This document shows positions 51,151 through 61,056 of a stretch of 64,000 nucleotides of DNA, one piece after another (positions within the stretch are counted from its first letter, which is position 1; every line of letters starts with the position of its first letter). Where the stretch lies: positions 1 through 64,000 of the forward strand of contig JAAWWF010000005.1 in the NCBI GenBank assembly GCA_021404565.1. Direction: 5' to 3'. The stretch is from Roseivirga sp. GTDB lineage: Bacteria > Bacteroidota > Bacteroidia > Cytophagales > Cyclobacteriaceae. The position numbers and the translations under genes were made by a program. Under the pieces are notes generated by a model. The model was not told where the DNA came from. It did no database searches and was given only the letters and a program-made list of their open reading frames with translations.

Positions 51151-53001
51151 ATGCCTGATTTTATACAATTACTCCCTGATAACATTGCGAATCAGATAGC
51201 TGCCGGTGAGGTAGTGCAAAGGCCGGCCTCTGTAGTGAAAGAGCTGCTGGAAAATGCGATTGATGCCGGTGCTGAGAATATTCAGCTGATTGTCAAAGAC
51301 TCGGGTAAGAGTATGATCCAGGTGGTGGACGATGGCATGGGTATGTCTGAAACAGATGCCCGGATGTGCTTTGAACGACACGCCACTTCCAAGATTCGCA
51401 CCTCCGATGACCTCTTTGCCATCAAAACCATGGGTTTTCGGGGGGAGGCAATGGCTTCCATAGCTGCAGTAGCTCAGGTAGAGCTGAAAACACGAAGAGA
51501 TGGAGATGAGCTCGGTGTGCTGATTGACATCCAGGGCTCAGAGGTAAAAAGCCAGGAGCCTGTATCTACCCCGATTGGTACCTCTTTGTGTGTAAAAAAC
51601 CTTTTCTTCAATGTACCGGCCCGTAGAAACTTTCTGAAGTCGAATGCGGTAGAGATGCGTCATATTGTGGATGAGTTTCAGCGGGTGGCTCTGGCCTATC
51701 CCGATGTGCAGATGTCGCTTTACCAGAATGACCTGGAGATGTATCACCTGACCATGGGTAAGCTAAGCAAGCGCATTGTGGGCATCTTCGGTAAAAATTA
51801 CCAAAACCAGCTGGCCAGCTGCATGGAGGAAACCTCTCTGCTTAAGGTACAGGGCTATGTGGGTAAGCCGGAGTTTGCCAAAAAAACGAGAGGAGAGCAG
51901 TTTTTCTTTGTCAACAATCGCTTTATCAAGAGCAGCTACCTGCATCATGCGGTAATGACCGCCTTTGAGGCTTTGCTACCAGAAGCTTGCTATCCCTTTT
52001 ATACATTGTTTCTTGAGATAGACCCGAAGCATATAGATATCAACGTCCACCCGACCAAGACTGAAATTAAGTTTGATGATGAGCGTACGGTTTACGCGAT
52101 TGTAAGAGCTGCTGTCAAACAAGCACTAGGCACTCATAATATTACGCCCGCGTTGGATTTCGGGCAGGATGTAAACTTTGCCTCCTTCAATCCGCAACCA
52201 AAAGCCAGCCAGGAGAACACAGCCCAGACTGATCGTGATTACGGACAGTGGAAGAGCACTAAAAAGCAAGATACTTCTCATTGGGAGAAGTTGTATGAGG
52301 GTTTGCAACAGGATATTAAGCAGGAGGAAGTATCTAATGCTCAAATGGATATTCATCCGGAGGCACAACCTGATACCATTAAGCTGATCAGTGCAGCCAA
52401 TACTGAGGTGGTGATGACGGATTTTGCCTCGTTGCCACAGACAAAACTCTACTTTCAGATTCACAGGAAGTATATCGCTACGCAGGTAAAAAGCGGACTG
52501 ATGCTGGTGGCGCAGCAAGAGGCCCACGAGCGTATTATGTATGAGCGTTTTCTGGGAATGGTGCAGCGCAGATCAGGATCCTCTCAGCAGACGCTCTTTC
52601 CACAAACACTGGAACTGAACCCGGCAGACTTTTCGCTCGTAATGGGTATGAAGGATGAGATCAATGCCATCGGTTTTGAATTTTCGGTTTTTGGAAGAAG
52701 TGCAGTGATGATTAACGGAGTACCGGCAGATTTAAAAACCGGAAATGAAAAAGAGCTGTTTGAGGGTTTTATTGAGCAGTTTAAAAAGAATTCCTCCGAG
52801 CTTTCTATCAGTACAGATGAGAATGTGGCCCGTGCTATTGCACAACGCTCCGCTCTGAAGGAAGGTACTTTGCTGGAGGCAGAAGAAATGTCGGCATTGA
52901 TAGATCAGCTATTTGCGTGCAAAAATCCCAATTATGCACCTAATGGTAAGCAAACCACCTTTATACTTGAATTGGAAAAGATTGCCCAGTTTTTTAATTA
53001 G
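51151..53001 (+). CDS. mutL: DNA mismatch repair protein MutL
   Basis: A 616-residue cytoplasmic protein that links mismatch recognition by MutS to strand removal. The N-terminal GHKL ATPase is complete: [34 protein letters not shown], the lid region with RHATSKI and [13 protein letters not shown]. The C-terminal dimerisation domain begins near residue 430. At the place of the endonuclease motif DQHA(X)2E(X)4E it reads [12 protein letters not shown] (from residue 454), so the first Asp and the His are missing. The late CPHGRP-type motif appears as APNGKQ. It is followed after 5 bases by a rhomboid gene. Confidence 0.96.
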   Translation: MPDFIQLLPDNIANQIAAGEVVQRPASVVKELLENAIDAGAENIQLIVKDSGKSMIQVVDDGMGMSETDARMCFERHATSKIRTSDDLFAIKTMGFRGEAMASIAAVAQVELKTRRDGDELGVLIDIQGSEVKSQEPVSTPIGTSLCVKNLFFNVPARRNFLKSNAVEMRHIVDEFQRVALAYPDVQMSLYQNDLEMYHLTMGKLSKRIVGIFGKNYQNQLASCMEETSLLKVQGYVGKPEFAKKTRGEQFFFVNNRFIKSSYLHHAVMTAFEALLPEACYPFYTLFLEIDPKHIDINVHPTKTEIKFDDERTVYAIVRAAVKQALGTHNITPALDFGQDVNFASFNPQPKASQENTAQTDRDYGQWKSTKKQDTSHWEKLYEGLQQDIKQEEVSNAQMDIHPEAQPDTIKLISAANTEVVMTDFASLPQTKLYFQIHRKYIATQVKSGLMLVAQQEAHERIMYERFLGMVQRRSGSSQQTLFPQTLELNPADFSLVMGMKDEINAIGFEFSVFGRSAVMINGVPADLKTGNEKELFEGFIEQFKKNSSELSISTDENVARAIAQRSALKEGTLLEAEEMSALIDQLFACKNPNYAPNGKQTTFILELEKIAQFFN

Positions 53002-53006
53002 CATAT

Positions 53007-53801
53007 ATGTTCAGACCACCCACCCCACTCGTTAAGAACCTTCTGATTATCAATATTGGTATAGCTGTCGCACAATACGTGATGGGTATGGATTTGGGCA
53101 GGCAGTTTGGCCTCTACTTTTTGTTTTCAGACAATTTTCAGCCTTATCAGTTTGTGACTTATATGTTTCTGCATGATACCGGTGGGCTAAGGCATATATT
53201 TGGCAACATGCTTATCCTCTTCTTTGTAGGACCTATGTTGGAGAATTTTCTGGGGCAAAAGAAGTTTCTGATCCTGTATATGGTGACTGGACTTGGGGGT
53301 GGTTTCTTATATACCGCTGCTAATTACGTGGAGGTTAGTGGTATTAGAAATGATGTAGAGGAGTATGTATCTAATCCTAATCCTGAAGATTTTAACCGAT
53401 TGATTGTAAAGCATGTCGATCGCCCGAGCCAGCAGGTGCTGACTGTGATCGACAGTTATGCACGAGATGAAAATAATGCGAGGTTGAGACAAGACTCCGT
53501 AGGTTGGGCCTATGCACTTTACAACCAGTATGGAGATTATCCTATGGTAGGGGCTTCAGGAGCCGTTTTTGGTATCCTGGCCATGCTGATGATTCTCTTT
53601 CCGAATACAGAAATACTGCTGTTTTTCACCTTCCCTATTAAGATCAAATTCCTGGTGGGGGGATTGATCATTTACGAGGTCTTTTCAGAGCTTGAACGGG
53701 TGCCAGGGGACAATGTGGCTCACTTGGCTCACCTTGGAGGCGCGCTTTTTGCCTGGATACTGTTTAAGATATGGAAGCAGGATCGGGGAGACTTCTATTA
53801 G
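53007..53801 (+). CDS. Rhomboid-family intramembrane serine protease (copy 1)
   Basis: A 264-residue inner-membrane protein with about six helices. The catalytic Ser sits in GASGAVFGILAML and the catalytic His in AHLAHLGGALFAW. Helix 2 has HDTGGLRHIFGNMLILFFVG, the family H-x-N region. A soluble insertion of about 60 residues (about 110-170) between helices is longer than usual. It lies 5 bases after mutL and is probably co-transcribed. The substrate is unknown. Confidence 0.9.
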   Translation: MFRPPTPLVKNLLIINIGIAVAQYVMGMDLGRQFGLYFLFSDNFQPYQFVTYMFLHDTGGLRHIFGNMLILFFVGPMLENFLGQKKFLILYMVTGLGGGFLYTAANYVEVSGIRNDVEEYVSNPNPEDFNRLIVKHVDRPSQQVLTVIDSYARDENNARLRQDSVGWAYALYNQYGDYPMVGASGAVFGILAMLMILFPNTEILLFFTFPIKIKFLVGGLIIYEVFSELERVPGDNVAHLAHLGGALFAWILFKIWKQDRGDFY

Positions 53802-53897
53802 ACCAGTTATTTAAAACAGACTTTGTGACTTCGTCAAAATGTTTCAGGAACTTGCACAGGATGGAAGTAGTTTAATGAGTGAGGAACTCGTAATGAT

Positions 53898-54827
53898 ATG
53901 AACCGTATTCTAGACGATTTCAAAATGGCCTTTCGTTCAGGAAATATCCTGAACCAGATCATTGTGATCAACCTCGCAGTATTTGTGTGCGTTAACATAT
54001 TCGTTTACGTTCTTCTTACGCTTTCGGGTCAAAGTGAATTGTTCGCAGAGATATACGCTTACCTCTCCTTACCTTCAAATCCCTCCAGGCTTATTTATCA
54101 GCCACTGTCCTTTTTTACCTACATGTTCTTACACCGGGATTTCTTCCATATCCTGTTCAACATGTTATTCCTTTATTGGTTTGGGAGGATAATTGTCGAG
54201 TACCTGGGCCAAAATAAGATTCTGGGACTTTATGTATTAGGTGGCCTTTCCGGAGGATTACTGTATATACTTTTATACAATGCCATTCCTTTTTATCAGA
54301 GTCTTGCGCCAATTTCTATTCTTGCAGGGGCTTCTGCGGGAGTGCTGGCAGTTGTTGTAGGGGCGGCTACCTTTCAGCCAAATTTCGAGATACGACTGTT
54401 ATTGATTGGCCCGGTAAAGTTAAAGTACATCGCGATTTTCGTTGTTTTAAGCTCTTTCCTCGGTGTTGTAGGAGATAATGCAGGGGGTGAAATTGCTCAC
54501 CTGGGAGGGGCGCTTCTTGGGTATTTGTTTATGGTTCAACTTCAAAAAGGAAATGACTGGAGCAAACCCATCGCGAAGTTCCTGATCTGGGGTAAGAGTT
54601 TTTTTGTAAGGCAACCTAAAATCAAGGTCAGTTACAAGAATGAGCAGCGCTTTGGTTCAACCAAATCATCGAGAAAAACGGCTGCTTCCCGAAAGAAAAA
54701 AACTGGCAGCTCTAAAGAAACCTCACAGGCAGAGATTGACGCCATCCTGGATAAAATATCTGAAAGTGGATATGACGCCTTATCCAAAGAAGAAAAGCAG
54801 AAGCTCTTCAATGCCAGCAATAAATAG
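53898..54827 (+). CDS. Rhomboid-family intramembrane serine protease (copy 2) with basic C-terminal tail
   Basis: A 309-residue rhomboid, second in tandem. Helix 2 has HRDFFHILFNMLFLYWFGR. The catalytic Ser is in LAGASAGVLAVVVG (GASAG, slightly different from GASGA) and the His is in EIAHLGGALLGYLF. After the last helix a cytoplasmic tail of about 100 residues is rich in K, R and S and ends with AEIDAILDKISESGYDALS and KEEKQKLF, a small helical module seen in several Bacteroidota rhomboids. It is separated from copy 1 by 96 bases. Confidence 0.9.
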   Translation: MNRILDDFKMAFRSGNILNQIIVINLAVFVCVNIFVYVLLTLSGQSELFAEIYAYLSLPSNPSRLIYQPLSFFTYMFLHRDFFHILFNMLFLYWFGRIIVEYLGQNKILGLYVLGGLSGGLLYILLYNAIPFYQSLAPISILAGASAGVLAVVVGAATFQPNFEIRLLLIGPVKLKYIAIFVVLSSFLGVVGDNAGGEIAHLGGALLGYLFMVQLQKGNDWSKPIAKFLIWGKSFFVRQPKIKVSYKNEQRFGSTKSSRKTAASRKKKTGSSKETSQAEIDAILDKISESGYDALSKEEKQKLFNASNK

Positions 54828-54894
54828 AGGGTCAGACATCAGATCTTAGATTTTAGACTTGAGACTAAAGACCTTGAATCGCAGATCCGTTGCC

Positions 54895-57339
54895 TCAATC
54901 CTCTTCTTTTACAGCAATAGATTTTCTCACTACCACAGGTTTTCCTGCATAGGTAAGTCCTTGTACTTCAATATCGATGACACCAGTATTATCTGTAGTC
55001 CAGAAGGCTACTTTGGCCTTACCTGTACTGTCAGTAACTACGGTAGGCTGCCAGTGCACCAGGCTTCTGATATCTGGCTTCACGTGCTCAGGCTTGTCCT
55101 TTGAATAGTCCGGGCTGAAGAATTCTCTGGGGGCCTGTAAGCCTGGCAAACTGATGGCATAAAGGCCTTGTTCTGCATCTGCTACTTCGTTTGCTTCAAA
55201 GCCTGATTTGGTATATACTGCGATTACTCCTCCAATAGTTTCCAAACCAAAAATGGCCGCGTCAGGTCCTTTGTAAACCTCTACACGATCTATTTGATCT
55301 ACGGGTAGATAGACCAGTGTGGTCAGATCTGTTTCCTGATCGTTCAGGATAAACTTTGGTGGTACTCTGCGAAGACCTCCTCCACCGCCTCTGATTTCCA
55401 CTATTGTATTGGCAGGATTAAGTGTAGAAGTAATCTGAACACCGGCCATCTTACCAGCAATGAGTGAGAAAATGTCGCGAGAAGCAAGAGCTCGGGGTTC
55501 ATCTGGCACTTCAAAGGTAAGGGAACCTTTGCCATAGATCGAGCTGATTTTGTTTCGGGTAAAATCGAGTTTATCGGTTTCACTTTCTATGGTAACACCC
55601 TGAATCGTTCTTACATCAGGGTCGAAGTTGTAAATGGAGTCATATAATTCTCTTTTTTGAGTGTTAGCCATAATTCCTTCGGTCGCTTCGGGAGAGGACA
55701 GTTCAATGGGATCGGCAGGTATTAGCCAGGGAGATGTAGCGGTTTTTGTAGTCGTGTCAAGTTCAAATGCCACAAACTGCTTTCTAGCTCTTTTAAATCC
55801 TTTGCCGGTAATAATTCCTTTAAGAGAGATTTTATTAAGATTACCATGTGGTAGATCATACATTTCGAACTCACCCAGATCATTTGTTTGCCGCGTACGC
55901 ATCACGGTTTGGCCATTTTGATTGTTGAGATAGGTGACTGTACCATTGACTATGGGCTTTTTATTGGTTTTGCCTACCAACCGTCCTCTGAGAGTCATGC
56001 CCCTTTCTGGTTCGTACTGAACGCTGTCCATTCCTTGCGACAGTAGTTTTTCCCAGGCGAAACGTCTCCAGCCATGGGTCATCATTACCCGGTCGAGAAG
56101 GAATCTTTTCTCCTTTGAGTTATCTTCAAAATAAAAACCGGGATCCTTGATACTGCCACGAAGGTCTGAGTTGAGCAACAGGTACGTTTTTATGTTCTCT
56201 TCGTATGGAGCTCTGACCACCTCACTGCTTTGGGTGGCTACGAAAGACAAATGGCTCCTGACCTCATCTTTGCCTGTCAGGTCTGAGAGGTTAAGTTCCA
56301 CCTCTACCTTTTCGCGTTTACTGAAGCTGTTATCTGCAGTAGAAATGCCGAGATGAACAGGATCATTTCTGTCTACGTAAAAGAGCCTTTCGGCCAATGG
56401 TTTGCCTGAGTCGTCAAATATGGTCAGGTGATTGACTCCGGCAGGCAGTATGGTTTTAGGAATATTGGTGATGGCCACTGAGCGTGAGAAGTCCAGTTCG
56501 GCTACGTGGTGCACCGTTCCACGCGTATGGACTAACACTGTTGCCATGTCAGGGTGGCTGCCGGGCTTTTTTCTAAGTGTGAGTCTGGCAAAGTTGGGAT
56601 AGGAGTAGTTGTTCAGGGTGAGGGCTATGCCTTTTTCAGAAGCAACCGGCAATGGAAAATATTGATTTTGGTATGCAAGCGTATATGACTCACCCACATC
56701 GGGTTTTAGCGTAAACGAGCCATAGCCTCTGTCATCTATTACGACTTCATCCAGCTCCTCACCCTCTGTATCCATTAACTGCAGGACTTTACCAGCCATG
56801 GCTTTGTCAGTTTTTACAGCTAACCTGTTGGTAACACCATTAATCATTTGCCCGCCTTCGGGGTAGATTCCTACCGATATTTGTGATTTTTCAGGAGCTG
56901 TTCTTTCAGACTCACTGATCAGTGGGATGCTCTTTTGGAAAAAGAAATCTGGATTGAAATTCTTCATCCAGTTGGTATAAGCCCTGACACGCAGTTTGTC
57001 AGTGTTGAGGTCTGCCGGTAGATTGAAATGTCCGTTGCCAAAGCCATTTTGACAACGAATGCGCAGCTGATTGATCAGATTTTCCTGCTCGTCATAAAAG
57101 TCTACATAAAGTAATCCACTCTGCAGAGATGGCAGGTGATCGCCACCCAGGGTGATATAGGTTTTAAACCATATTGTTTCTCCGGGTACGTAGTAAGGTT
57201 TGTCAAAGTGGAGATATACTTTTTCCTCAGGTCTGTTGTAGGTGTAATCGTGGAGTTTAGTCACGATAGGGTTTTCTACCTGGGCAATGGATTGTTGCAC
57301 AATGAACAAGCCTGCCAGGAGCAGAGATCGAAAGAGCAT
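54895..57339 (-). CDS. MG2-domain / TonB-plug protein (paralogue 1)
   Basis: An 814-residue exported protein (signal peptide ending near VQQSIAQ). The macroglobulin-like MG2 region starts EEKVYLHFDKPYYVPGETIW. A middle carboxypeptidase-regulatory-like domain has RGRLVGKTNKKPIVNGTVTY. A TonB-receptor plug-like domain (about 640-740) has the ends IFSLIAGKMAGVQIT and DRVEVYKGPDAAIFG. There is no 22-strand barrel after the plug; the protein ends with a short beta domain (VHWQPTVVTDSTGKAKVAFW). It probably sits in the periplasm or at the outer membrane. It is paralogous to the next gene upstream and to the truncated gene at the right edge. The substrate is unknown. Confidence 0.88.
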   Translation of the reverse strand: MLFRSLLLAGLFIVQQSIAQVENPIVTKLHDYTYNRPEEKVYLHFDKPYYVPGETIWFKTYITLGGDHLPSLQSGLLYVDFYDEQENLINQLRIRCQNGFGNGHFNLPADLNTDKLRVRAYTNWMKNFNPDFFFQKSIPLISESERTAPEKSQISVGIYPEGGQMINGVTNRLAVKTDKAMAGKVLQLMDTEGEELDEVVIDDRGYGSFTLKPDVGESYTLAYQNQYFPLPVASEKGIALTLNNYSYPNFARLTLRKKPGSHPDMATVLVHTRGTVHHVAELDFSRSVAITNIPKTILPAGVNHLTIFDDSGKPLAERLFYVDRNDPVHLGISTADNSFSKREKVEVELNLSDLTGKDEVRSHLSFVATQSSEVVRAPYEENIKTYLLLNSDLRGSIKDPGFYFEDNSKEKRFLLDRVMMTHGWRRFAWEKLLSQGMDSVQYEPERGMTLRGRLVGKTNKKPIVNGTVTYLNNQNGQTVMRTRQTNDLGEFEMYDLPHGNLNKISLKGIITGKGFKRARKQFVAFELDTTTKTATSPWLIPADPIELSSPEATEGIMANTQKRELYDSIYNFDPDVRTIQGVTIESETDKLDFTRNKISSIYGKGSLTFEVPDEPRALASRDIFSLIAGKMAGVQITSTLNPANTIVEIRGGGGGLRRVPPKFILNDQETDLTTLVYLPVDQIDRVEVYKGPDAAIFGLETIGGVIAVYTKSGFEANEVADAEQGLYAISLPGLQAPREFFSPDYSKDKPEHVKPDIRSLVHWQPTVVTDSTGKAKVAFWTTDNTGVIDIEVQGLTYAGKPVVVRKSIAVKEED

Positions 57340-57405
57340 AGGCGGGGCCAGTTAGTTTTAGTAATTATACAACCATCAAGCCGGGCCTATGCTACAGGTT
57401 GGTGT

Positions 57406-59838
57406 TTATTTTTTTACCTCATAAGTGGTATTAGCCACAAGGGGTTGCCCATTGAGGGTAAGCCCCTGCACATCGAAACGCACGGTAGAAGGCAGGTCGG
57501 AGTTCCAGAACTCTATCACGGCCCTGCCTGAATCATCTGTGGTAACAGACGGTTCCCAATGCATGAGCACTCTTCTGTCGGGTTTGATATGCTCAGGCTT
57601 TTCCACGGCATACTTTGGTGCGTAAAACTCGCGCTGGCCCTGGTAAGCGGAGCGCAAGACTCTGGAATAGACACCGTCTACTGGTTTTCGTGTCACCTTG
57701 GCACCTTTATAAGTATAGAATGCCAGGGCTCCCGATGCACCATTTGCTCCGAAAATGGCAGCGCTAGGGCCCTTGAAGACCTCTACACGCTCTATGTCGA
57801 TGGCTGGAATGTACAGAATAGTCTGAAGGTCTGTAGGGATATCATTGAGCAGGATTAGCGGAGGTTGAGCACCTCCCAATAAAGAAGCAGCTCCCCTGAT
57901 CTGAACACTGACCTGAGGTCCGGAGCCGGTAATCAGCACACCTGCCAGTCTACCTTGTAACACTTCTAACGGATTTCTGGAAAGGCGTGTCGACTCAGTT
58001 ACTTCGTCAAAGCCGAAAGAAGCTTCTCCAGCACCATAAACACTCTGTGACTGCTCTTCCTTAAAACGCTCGCCTTCTACTACTACTCCTTCTACAATGG
58101 TGGCTGTGGAATCAAAATCATAGGCATCGTCTATGAGCTGGCGTTCTTTACTTTTTTGTAGAAATTCTTCGAGCTGACCGGCCTGTTGTTCTGCTATTTC
58201 TGTATTCACCCAATTGCCCGAAAAGGGTGCCCCTTTGAGTGAGTCAAGTTGGAAGCTAACGAGTTTCTTTCCCCTCTTGTTTTCACCTTGCAGGGTGATA
58301 GGGGAGTTGTCGTAAGCCATGATATTATTGATTTCCCAATAACCCTGATCATCGGTTTTGACTTTCTCAATAATGGGTGGGTTGAAGCTATTGTCAAAAT
58401 AGGTGACCTTCCCATTAGGAATGGGTTTACCATTGAATTTATCCACCAGTTGACCTTTAATATTTAGTCCTTTTTCTATCAGGTGCGTTACCTCAGGAAA
58501 TTTCTTATTCATCAGATCTTCCCACTTAAACTTTCTCCAGCCGTGGGTCATCATCACCAGGTCGAGGTGCTTTAGCCTTTGGGCATCATTGTCTTCAAAG
58601 TAATAGGTAGGGTTTTCTATATAACCTTTCAGGTCTGAACTCAACAGAAGGTTTGACTCTATGGTTTGTGAAGGTACATCGGTAATTGTCTGGCTAACGT
58701 CCACGGCAGCCAGGGAGAAATTTCCTTTGGCAGGGTTGCCTGCGAGGTCGGTTAACTGCACGGTGGCGGTTACTTTTTCCCTGGGCTCGTAAGTTTCTTT
58801 GTCGGTTTTTACTGACAGGTTGTACACGTCTTTTTTGACGAAAATGAGTCGTTCCAATAAGGGTACTCCATTATCGTTAAAGAGTGTTACCTGTGCTATG
58901 CCTGATGGAATGGTTTTCTTAGGTACATTGCTGAACGCGATGTTTTTAGACAGGTCCAGGTCGAAGGCATAAGACACTGCTCCTCTGGATTGAATTACCA
59001 CATGGAGTTTTTCTTTATCCGGGGTGTTTTCATTGGTTCTGAAGGTAAGCCTCAGTATATCCGGCAGACCATTGTTAGCCGAGATCGAAAAACCTTGTTC
59101 AGCTACTTTGGGAAGCTCAAAACGCTTATCAGATCCATCAATCACAGCATAATAGCTCATGTTTGCCTGTGGGGTGAGGGCGAAAAAGCCCATTCCATCA
59201 TGGGCGGTTTCGAACTTAGTCTTTTCATTACCATCCCGATCATAGATGGTACCCGTGGTTTGAGCCGAAAGCCCGGAACTGCTGATAGATTTAAAGGCTA
59301 TTCTTCCGGCCACTCCGCTTACCATTTGCCCTCCTTCCGGAAAGAAGGTGAGGTCTAAACTTGTATCTGAGGTGCTCTGAGCTTTCGCAACCTTTCCATC
59401 AAATTCCAGAATATTAATCTCCTTTTCGAAGAAATAGTCATGATCAAAATTCTTCATCCAGCTGGTATAGCCACGTAGCAGGTAGCTGCCACTGCGCAGG
59501 TTTTCCGGCAGCTGAATCTGACCCGCGGCAAAGCCCTCGTCAGACCTAAGTAGTATGGTGGAAATTAGCTCTTTTTGTGGAGAGTAAAGATCTACATATA
59601 CATTGTTGCTGATGGGTGAGGGTTGATGATAGGAGCCTGCCACCAGGTAGCTTTTGAGCCAGATGGTTTCTCCCTGGGCATAATGATGCCGGTCTGTATG
59701 GATATAGACCTTTTCTTCTGGAAATTCGGTGATGTACTTTTCTAAGGAGCCGGTGATATCCTCCAATGTATTGTGATCGGAGCTGACCAATAGCAAGGGA
59801 ATTACCAGACTGATGAGGTAATAGGGTAGTTTAGACAT
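57406..59838 (-). CDS. MG2-domain / TonB-plug protein (paralogue 2)
   Basis: An 810-residue paralogue, start at the ATG 59838 (MSKLPYYLISLVIPLLLVSS, a signal peptide). An in-frame start 13 codons earlier lacks any such signal. The MG2 region has EEKVYIHTDRHHYAQGETIW, the regulatory-like domain KGQLVDKFNGKPIPNGKVTY, and the plug-like part LEVLQGRLAGVLIT with IERVEVFKGPSAAIFG. The C-terminal domain is MHWEPSVTTDDSGRAVIEFW. No barrel follows. Two 15-base direct repeats lie upstream (59905-59939). It is probably co-transcribed with the paralogue downstream (66-base gap). Confidence 0.88.
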   Translation of the reverse strand: MSKLPYYLISLVIPLLLVSSDHNTLEDITGSLEKYITEFPEEKVYIHTDRHHYAQGETIWLKSYLVAGSYHQPSPISNNVYVDLYSPQKELISTILLRSDEGFAAGQIQLPENLRSGSYLLRGYTSWMKNFDHDYFFEKEINILEFDGKVAKAQSTSDTSLDLTFFPEGGQMVSGVAGRIAFKSISSSGLSAQTTGTIYDRDGNEKTKFETAHDGMGFFALTPQANMSYYAVIDGSDKRFELPKVAEQGFSISANNGLPDILRLTFRTNENTPDKEKLHVVIQSRGAVSYAFDLDLSKNIAFSNVPKKTIPSGIAQVTLFNDNGVPLLERLIFVKKDVYNLSVKTDKETYEPREKVTATVQLTDLAGNPAKGNFSLAAVDVSQTITDVPSQTIESNLLLSSDLKGYIENPTYYFEDNDAQRLKHLDLVMMTHGWRKFKWEDLMNKKFPEVTHLIEKGLNIKGQLVDKFNGKPIPNGKVTYFDNSFNPPIIEKVKTDDQGYWEINNIMAYDNSPITLQGENKRGKKLVSFQLDSLKGAPFSGNWVNTEIAEQQAGQLEEFLQKSKERQLIDDAYDFDSTATIVEGVVVEGERFKEEQSQSVYGAGEASFGFDEVTESTRLSRNPLEVLQGRLAGVLITGSGPQVSVQIRGAASLLGGAQPPLILLNDIPTDLQTILYIPAIDIERVEVFKGPSAAIFGANGASGALAFYTYKGAKVTRKPVDGVYSRVLRSAYQGQREFYAPKYAVEKPEHIKPDRRVLMHWEPSVTTDDSGRAVIEFWNSDLPSTVRFDVQGLTLNGQPLVANTTYEVKK

Positions 59839-59904
59839 GGGTTGACACTGATATTTTTGACTTTCTACAGAGTTCACGCACAGTAACTGTGAATGTTACT
59901 TCTG

Positions 59905-59939
59905 TTAACACTTGTTATGTATTATTAACACTAGTTATG
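59905..59939. repeat. Two 15-base direct repeats upstream of MG2/TonB-plug paralogue 2
   Basis: TTAACACTTGTTATG (59905-59919) and TTAACACTAGTTATG (59925-59939) differ at one base and start 20 bases apart, 67-101 bases before the start at 59838. They sit in the gap after rlmN. They look like a tandem operator; the regulator is unknown. Confidence 0.5.
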
Positions 59940-59971
59940 ATCAAATATTAGTGCCAAAAGTTTAATGAAGG

Positions 59972-61018
59972 TTAGGATTTATTTGCCAATTGTCCACAAG
60001 CGGCATCTATGTCTTTTCCGCGGCTTCTGCGAATGTTGACGATGACATTCTTTTCTTTCAGAATCCGCTCGTACATTTCGATTTTGCCGGGATCTGCCTG
60101 CTCATACTCTCCTTCATCAATGGGATTGTATTCTATCAGGTTAACTTTGGAGGGGATTTTAAGGCAGTATTTGGCCAGGGCCCTGGCATGGGCTTCGTCA
60201 TCATTTATGCCTTTCCAGACTACATATTCAAAGGTCACCTTTCGGCCGGTCAGCTTGTACCAGTACAGCAGCGATTCTGCGAGGCTTTCCAGGTTGCTGG
60301 TGTCGTTGATGGGCATCATGCGTGAGCGGGTCTCATCTATTGCTGAATGTAGAGAAACGGCCAGGTTGAATTTCACTTCTTCATCGGCCATTCTTTTGAT
60401 CATTTTGGGCAGGCCAACCGTAGAGAGAGTAATGCGTCTGGGAGACATACCCAAACCCTCGGGAGAGGTGATTTTTTCAATGGATTTGAGCACATTCTGG
60501 TAGTTCATCAGAGGCTCACCCATGCCCATGTAGACGATATTGGTAAGAGGCCTTTCAAAAAAGCGTTCGGCCTCATCCTTAATAGCGACTACCTGATCGT
60601 AGATCTCATCAGGGTTGAGGTTACGCATGCGTTTGAGCCGTGCTGTAGCGCAGAAGTTACAGTCCAGGCTGCAGCCTACCTGGGAAGAGATACAGGCAGT
60701 AATTCTGCTGTCGGTGGGGATGAGCACAGATTCCACGATAAGGTCATCGTGTAGTTTGACTGCATTTTTAACGGTGCCGTCATCACTCCGCTGTAAAGTA
60801 TCTACTTTGATGTGCTTGATCTCAAATGCTTCTTTCATCAGCTCTCTGGTGCTGAGAGAAAGATTGGTCATCTGGTCGAAATCCTTGGCCGATTTTTTCC
60901 AGAGCCATTCGTATACCTGTTTGGCTCGAAAGGGTTTTTCTCCTATGCTGATAAAGAAGTCTTTTATCTCTTCAAGGCTCAGTTGCCTGATATCTCTTTT
61001 GGCTACTTGCTCAGTCAT
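59972..61018 (-). CDS. rlmN: Dual-specificity 23S rRNA A2503 / tRNA A37 methyltransferase RlmN
   Basis: A 348-residue cytoplasmic radical-SAM enzyme that adds C2 methyl groups to adenine. The [4Fe-4S]-binding CX3CX2C motif is in GCSLDCNFCATA. The conserved MGMGEPLMNY and the C-terminal Cys in DAACGQL, used for the methyl-transfer intermediate, are present. The length is normal. The gene stands alone. A TACTTTTG -7 box ends 4 bases before the ATG, so the mRNA is probably leaderless or nearly so. Confidence 0.96.
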   Translation of the reverse strand: MTEQVAKRDIRQLSLEEIKDFFISIGEKPFRAKQVYEWLWKKSAKDFDQMTNLSLSTRELMKEAFEIKHIKVDTLQRSDDGTVKNAVKLHDDLIVESVLIPTDSRITACISSQVGCSLDCNFCATARLKRMRNLNPDEIYDQVVAIKDEAERFFERPLTNIVYMGMGEPLMNYQNVLKSIEKITSPEGLGMSPRRITLSTVGLPKMIKRMADEEVKFNLAVSLHSAIDETRSRMMPINDTSNLESLAESLLYWYKLTGRKVTFEYVVWKGINDDEAHARALAKYCLKIPSKVNLIEYNPIDEGEYEQADPGKIEMYERILKEKNVIVNIRRSRGKDIDAACGQLANKS

Positions 61019-61022
61019 GCCG

Positions 61023-61056
61023 CAAAAGTACGCTATTTTGTCAAGTCATATTCAAA
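61023..61056 (-). promoter_or_regulatory. Bacteroidota-type promoter of rlmN
   Basis: The minus strand has TACTTTTG (complement at 61023-61030), an exact TAnnTTTG box, and TTTG (61053-61056) 22 bases upstream. The -7 box is 4 bases from the ATG, implying a near-leaderless transcript. The upstream element lies inside the last codons of the preceding gene. Confidence 0.6.

Noticed and set aside
54838-54880. Imperfect repeats such as TTTAGACTTGAGACTAAA between convergent genes
   Set aside because: Too short and imperfect to claim a terminator or element.
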